A stretch of 9,422 bases of DNA, from NCBI GenBank assembly GCA_017940105.1, contig JAGAZG010000040.1, positions 1 to 9,422 of the forward strand, given 5' to 3'. This document shows, piece by piece, positions 6,542 through 9,422 of this stretch. The notes beneath the pieces are model-generated. The model searched no databases. It was given only the letters and a program-made list of their open reading frames with translations, and was not told the origin of the DNA. Each line of letters begins with the position of its first letter. Position 1 is the stretch's first letter. The position numbers and the translations under genes were made by a program. Source of the DNA: Mailhella sp. (lineage in GTDB: Bacteria; Desulfobacterota; Desulfovibrionia; Desulfovibrionales; Desulfovibrionaceae).

Positions 6542-7244
6542 AGCGCAACATCTCAGCTTTATTCATCCGGGTTCAAATGAGCCGGTTCTCAATGACGTGA
6601 CATTCCATATTAAGGCAGGCTCCACAACGCTTATCTGCGGTGGGAACGGCGCCGGCAAATCCACGCTTCTGCGCCTTATTGCTGGATTGCTCAGGCCTTC
6701 ATCCGGAAGCATTGCCTTTGCAGACCCTGCATTTGGCACAAACTCGCAGCATGGAGGCTGCTCTCTGCTGATGCAGGAAGCTGATTACCAGATACTTGGG
6801 TCTACGGTGCTTGAAGATATGCTGCTCCCATGGGCAAAGCCTTCCGGCGAACTCATGGAAAAAGCCAGAAAGCTTGCTGAAATTGCCGGGCTTGAAGGCT
6901 GCCTGAACACGCCGCCATCGCAACTCTCATACGGTCAAAAGCGCAGGTTATGCATTGCGTCGGCCATGATGGCCGACCCAGAACTACTGCTGATGGATGA
7001 ACCCAGCACTGGACTGGACTATGCCGGATGCAATCTCCTGGCAGAAACCATATCAGCGCTGCGCGAAAAAGGCATGACGATCATGCTTGCCACGCACGAT
7101 CCTGCGCTTTTCATGCCGATTCTTGATGAAAATGACAATGTCATGATTCTATCCCAGGGGCATCTTTGCGGTTTTTTTTCAAAAAGCAACGCCGTATATG
7201 CCATTAATAAACATCCGGAATGGAATGTGCGCCCATGCCTTTAG
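6534..7244 (+). CDS. bioM: Biotin ECF transporter ATPase BioM (A component)
   Basis: This ABC ATPase powers biotin uptake with BioN and BioY. The 236-residue protein has every expected motif: Walker A GGNGAGKST (residues 36-44), Q-loop Gln81 in LLMQEADYQ, signature LSYGQ (131-135), Walker B LLLMDEP with catalytic Glu156, D-loop STGLD, and switch His188 in LATHD. The Q-loop followed by LGSTVLEDM resembles energy-coupling-factor ATPases (BioM, CbiO, EcfA) more than ordinary importers. ATG 6534 has AGGA at 6524-6527, 6 nt upstream, inside the end of bioY, which it overlaps by 8 nt. BioM is chosen over a general EcfA because the gene sits between bioY and an ECF T gene. A T8 run at 7172-7179 lies near the 3' end. 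Confidence 0.92.
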   Translation: MLEAQHLSFIHPGSNEPVLNDVTFHIKAGSTTLICGGNGAGKSTLLRLIAGLLRPSSGSIAFADPAFGTNSQHGGCSLLMQEADYQILGSTVLEDMLLPWAKPSGELMEKARKLAEIAGLEGCLNTPPSQLSYGQKRRLCIASAMMADPELLLMDEPSTGLDYAGCNLLAETISALREKGMTIMLATHDPALFMPILDENDNVMILSQGHLCGFFSKSNAVYAINKHPEWNVRPCL

Positions 7245-7939
7245 CCAGCAGATTCTCCATCAAAATAGACGCGCGTGCATTGCTTCCGCTGGCAATTGCC
7301 ACAGGCGCATGCCTTTGGCGCATGCCCTTTTGCGGATCAGCCATGCTGTTCATTTTTTTTTCGCTGCTCCTTGTTTGCGGCATCGGCCTTTCGTCTTTAT
7401 GCAGGCAGATCGTCAAGTGGTTGCCGCTTGCGCTTTACTGGGGCGTCATGAACGGCTTGAGCGTATTCGTCACAGAATACTCACTGGATAGAGCCGCCCT
7501 TTCATGCGCTTCAGCCTGCGGAAGGATCGCGCTTGTTTTCATGCTTGGAGGCGTCCTCTGCGTGTTTTTCACCGCTGTTCAGCTTGCGCGCGCTGCAGAA
7601 TGGTACGTCCGCCCTGTCTTGCCTAAAACCAGCTGGCGCATCGGGCTGGCCCTTGCAATGATGCTGAGCATTATCCCTGAAATGGGCAGGATGCTTTCAC
7701 ATGCCCGAGAATCTGCCAGGCTCAGGCTGCGCAGCCGTTCGTTGCTGCAAAAAACAGCTTGCATCGCTAAACTATGCCTTCAGTCTGTATCTGAGCGGGC
7801 TGATTCCATGGCGTTTTCAGTCGCGGCGCGACGGCTGGACAGGCCTGAACCCTGGCAGGACAGGTCACCTGTCCCCCTGTTCCACTGGCTGATTTCAATT
7901 TGTCTGGGCGCAATTGAAGGGCTGCTCTTTCTGCTTTAA
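7235..7939 (+). CDS. bioN: Biotin ECF transporter transmembrane coupling protein BioN (T component)
   Basis: The T component is the membrane scaffold that links the BioM ATPase to BioY. From ATG 7235 it has 234 residues; an in-frame ATG at 7220 adds five. Ribosome sites do not clearly separate the two starts (a weak TGGAA at 7221-7225 serves the second). Both overlap bioM, by 10 or 25 nt. Hydrophobic segments occur at about residues 15-24, 32-48, 57-74, 82-106, 129-148 and at the C-terminus. Between the last two is the cytoplasmic region that normally carries two ATPase-coupling Ala-Arg-Gly-like motifs. The likely counterparts are SARLRLRSRS (about 154-163) and SVAARRLDRPEPW (about 184-196), both with Arg where Gly is usual. 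Family assignment rests on these, the hydropathy and the operon. Sequence conservation in this family is low. Confidence 0.82.
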   Translation: MPLASRFSIKIDARALLPLAIATGACLWRMPFCGSAMLFIFFSLLLVCGIGLSSLCRQIVKWLPLALYWGVMNGLSVFVTEYSLDRAALSCASACGRIALVFMLGGVLCVFFTAVQLARAAEWYVRPVLPKTSWRIGLALAMMLSIIPEMGRMLSHARESARLRLRSRSLLQKTACIAKLCLQSVSERADSMAFSVAARRLDRPEPWQDRSPVPLFHWLISICLGAIEGLLFLL

Positions 7940-7978
7940 TGTCATGCCTCGGCATCGCGAACCAAATTAAATTTAGGC

Positions 7979-8007
7979 TTGAAATCTGTTTATCCGGCTG
8001 GTACACA
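7979..8007 (+). promoter_or_regulatory. Weak candidate promoter for gcvT
   Basis: TTGAAA at 7979-7984 (5 of 6) is followed after 17 bp by TACACA at 8002-8007 (3 of 6). Transcription would start near 8014, only about 16 nt before the ATG at 8030. The gene may equally be read through from bioYMN. The leader is too short for a glycine riboswitch. Confidence 0.25.
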
Positions 8008-8029
8008 AGAGCAACATGTGAGGTATACC

Positions 8030-9115
8030 ATGGATAAAAAAACACCGCTTTATGATGTGCATGTTGCTGAAGGTGGAAAAATCGTCCCCTTCGGCGGCTA
8101 TCTGCTGCCTGTTCAGTATGCGACCGGCGTCATAAAAGAACATATGGCTGTGCGTACGGCAGCCGGCTTGTTTGACGTGTCGCATATGGGTGAATTTGTT
8201 TTCACGGGGCCTGGAGCCCTGGCCACGCTTAATCATCTTCTTACCAACGACTTTACCGTCATGGAAGAAGGCCGCGTCCGCTACAGTGCCATGTGCTATG
8301 ACAATGGAGGAACCGTTGACGACCTCGTCGTCTACAAATTTGGCGAAGAAGATTATCTAGTCGTGGTCAATGCTGCCAACCGAGATAAAGACTGGGCTCA
8401 TATGTCGGCCAACCTACTGCACGGCACCGATGCCAAAGACATCTCTGATTCTGTCGCCGAGCTTGCCCTGCAAGGTCCAAAATCTCCTGCCATCATGCAA
8501 AAACTGCTGCCGGACTCTTTAATTCCAAAAAAATATTACTCAGCCATCCGGCATGCCGCAATTGACGGCATGGACTGCATGGTCTCCAGAACCGGCTATA
8601 CAGGTGAGCTGGGCTATGAAATCTATACGGATGCCAAAAACGCTGAAAAGCTCTGGCGCACGTTGCGCGATGCAGGCGCTGAATACGGCCTCATACCCTG
8701 CGGACTCGGCGCGCGCGATACCCTGAGGCTGGAAGCTTCCATGCCGCTTTACGGGCATGAACTTTCTGAGAACATCACTCCGCTTGAATGCGGACTTCAA
8801 TTTGCCGTCAAGCTGGATAAGCCCGAATTCATTGGCAAGGAAGCCTTGCTGAAGCAAGGCGATCCGCAGCGCGTGCGCGTCGGGATAGAAATGAAAGGCC
8901 GCGGCATAGCCAGGGAACATCAGCCTGTTTTTGCCGGAGACAGGCAGATTGGCCAGACCACGTCCGGCACGCATGCTCCCTTGCTTGGCAAAGCCATTGC
9001 CATGGCTCTTGTCGACGCCGGCCACAGCGCCCCCGGCACCCCGGTTGACGTAGAAATACGCGGCAAGCGCATTGCTGCCGAAATTGTCCCCATGCCTTTT
9101 TACAAGCGTTCATAA
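8030..9115 (+). CDS. gcvT: Glycine cleavage system T protein (aminomethyltransferase)
   Basis: GcvT takes the aminomethyl group carried on the lipoyl arm of GcvH and transfers the methylene unit to tetrahydrofolate, releasing ammonia. From ATG 8030 the protein has 361 residues, the normal length. N-terminal signatures are LYDVHVAEGGKIVPFGGY and AGLFDVSHMGEF (about 45-56). GGTVDDLVVYK (93-103) holds the Asp pair expected to include the folate-site catalytic acid. The middle has LALQGPKS, SRTGYTGELGYEIY and GARDTLRLEASMPLYGHEL, followed by PLECGLQFAVKLDK and a C-terminal barrel domain. GAGG at 8020-8023, 6 nt before the ATG, fixes the start; a TTG at 7979 would add 17 residues with no family resemblance. 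gcvH follows after 25 bp, so the two form an operon. Folate-dependent relatives such as YgfZ lack these combined motifs. Confidence 0.95.
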   Translation: MDKKTPLYDVHVAEGGKIVPFGGYLLPVQYATGVIKEHMAVRTAAGLFDVSHMGEFVFTGPGALATLNHLLTNDFTVMEEGRVRYSAMCYDNGGTVDDLVVYKFGEEDYLVVVNAANRDKDWAHMSANLLHGTDAKDISDSVAELALQGPKSPAIMQKLLPDSLIPKKYYSAIRHAAIDGMDCMVSRTGYTGELGYEIYTDAKNAEKLWRTLRDAGAEYGLIPCGLGARDTLRLEASMPLYGHELSENITPLECGLQFAVKLDKPEFIGKEALLKQGDPQRVRVGIEMKGRGIAREHQPVFAGDRQIGQTTSGTHAPLLGKAIAMALVDAGHSAPGTPVDVEIRGKRIAAEIVPMPFYKRS

Positions 9116-9140
9116 ACATAACAAATACGAGGTTACGCAC

Positions 9141-9422
9141 ATGTCCAGCATTCCTTCTGAACTCAGATACTCTGCAACTCATGAATGGATAAAAGAAGAA
9201 GGCGGTCTAGTCGCTGTGGGCCTGACCGATTTTGCCCAAAGCGAATTGGGCGATATTGTTTTTGTCGAACTGCCTGAAGTCGGCGATGCCGTGACCGCAG
9301 GCTCATCCTTTGCCAATGTTGAATCTGTCAAGGCCGTTTCCGAAGTGTACAGTCCCCTCACCGGCGTTGTGGCCGAGGTAAACCAGGCTCTCGTCGACGA
9401 TCCTGCCCTCATTAATGGCTCC
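9141..9422 (+). CDS. gcvH: Glycine cleavage system H protein, N-terminal part (cut by window end)
   Basis: GcvH is the lipoylated carrier that shuttles the aminomethyl intermediate between the P, T and L proteins. The visible 94 residues start at ATG 9141, with GAGG at 9129-9132 and an 8-nt spacing. SATHEWIKEEGG (11-22) and VGLTDFAQSELGDIVFVELPEVGD (26-49) are the usual opening. The lipoyl attachment site is Lys64 in ESVKAVSEVYSP, and TGVVAEVNQAL with LINGS follows. The family is about 125-130 residues, so roughly 30 are missing beyond the window. It lies 25 bp after gcvT. gcvP genes would be expected next, but the window ends first. Confidence 0.95.
   Translation, partial: MSSIPSELRYSATHEWIKEEGGLVAVGLTDFAQSELGDIVFVELPEVGDAVTAGSSFANVESVKAVSEVYSPLTGVVAEVNQALVDDPALINGS

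Noticed and set aside
7944..7955. ATGCC/GGCAT inverted repeat after bioN as a terminator
   Set aside because: The loop would be 2 nt and no T-run follows; the stem is too weak to call.
7979..8029. TTG start for gcvT
   Set aside because: GAGG at 8020-8023 is correctly spaced for ATG 8030, and the added residues do not resemble GcvT.
7940..8029. Glycine riboswitch upstream of gcvT
   Set aside because: The gap is only 90 nt and I see none of the conserved glycine aptamer core; a tandem aptamer would not fit.
1..9422. CRISPR array, insertion sequence, tRNA or rRNA gene, phage or defence genes
   Set aside because: I found no spaced repeats, transposase or integrase motifs, cloverleaf-like stretches or rRNA signatures on either strand; all coding space is filled by metabolic and transport genes.

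Overview
The window carries ten protein-coding genes, two of them cut by its ends, in five blocks. It looks like the chromosome of an anaerobic, probably Gram-negative bacterium. Base composition is near half G+C by eye, ribosome-binding sites are clear, and genes are closely packed. The anaerobic-type, quinone-linked glycerol-3-phosphate dehydrogenase GlpABC points to anaerobic respiration. A biotin-repressor-like operator in front of a BioYMN transporter fits proteobacteria, including relatives of sulfate reducers. That placement is a guess and no marker gene settles it. I see no insertion sequence, integrase, tRNA, rRNA or CRISPR array; this is core-metabolism sequence with some unusual regulatory DNA.

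Left end (1-1453): the C-terminal part of a PHP-domain metal phosphoesterase (+) converges on a NagD-like HAD-IIA phosphatase (-). The HAD gene is divergent from the glp operon, and the 198-bp space between them (1454-1651) holds plausible promoters in both directions plus a perfect 10-bp inverted repeat at the inferred glp transcription start.

Centre (1664-5732): glpA, glpB and glpC form one tight operon encoding the complete membrane-associated anaerobic glycerol-3-phosphate dehydrogenase. GlpA is the FAD catalytic subunit, GlpB a second flavoprotein-like subunit, and GlpC the iron-sulfur subunit that passes electrons to quinone. A 278-bp gap follows. It has two hairpins without U-tracts, a tandem 9-mer repeat, and a consensus TTGACA promoter element embedded in a BirA-like inverted repeat.

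Right-centre (6011-7939): bioY, bioM and bioN overlap one another and encode a complete ECF-type biotin importer: substrate-binding protein, ATPase and transmembrane coupling protein. The operator suggests repression when biotin is plentiful.

Right end (8030-9422): gcvT and the beginning of gcvH, two glycine cleavage system components. GcvT transfers the methylene group from the GcvH lipoyl arm to tetrahydrofolate. gcvP is not in the window.

No gene is unrecognised at family level, and I found no clearly new multi-gene system. The best leads are regulatory (1560-1591 and 5903-5938), the possible link of the HAD phosphatase to glycerol-3-phosphate metabolism, and a marked excess of the palindrome GCATGC.
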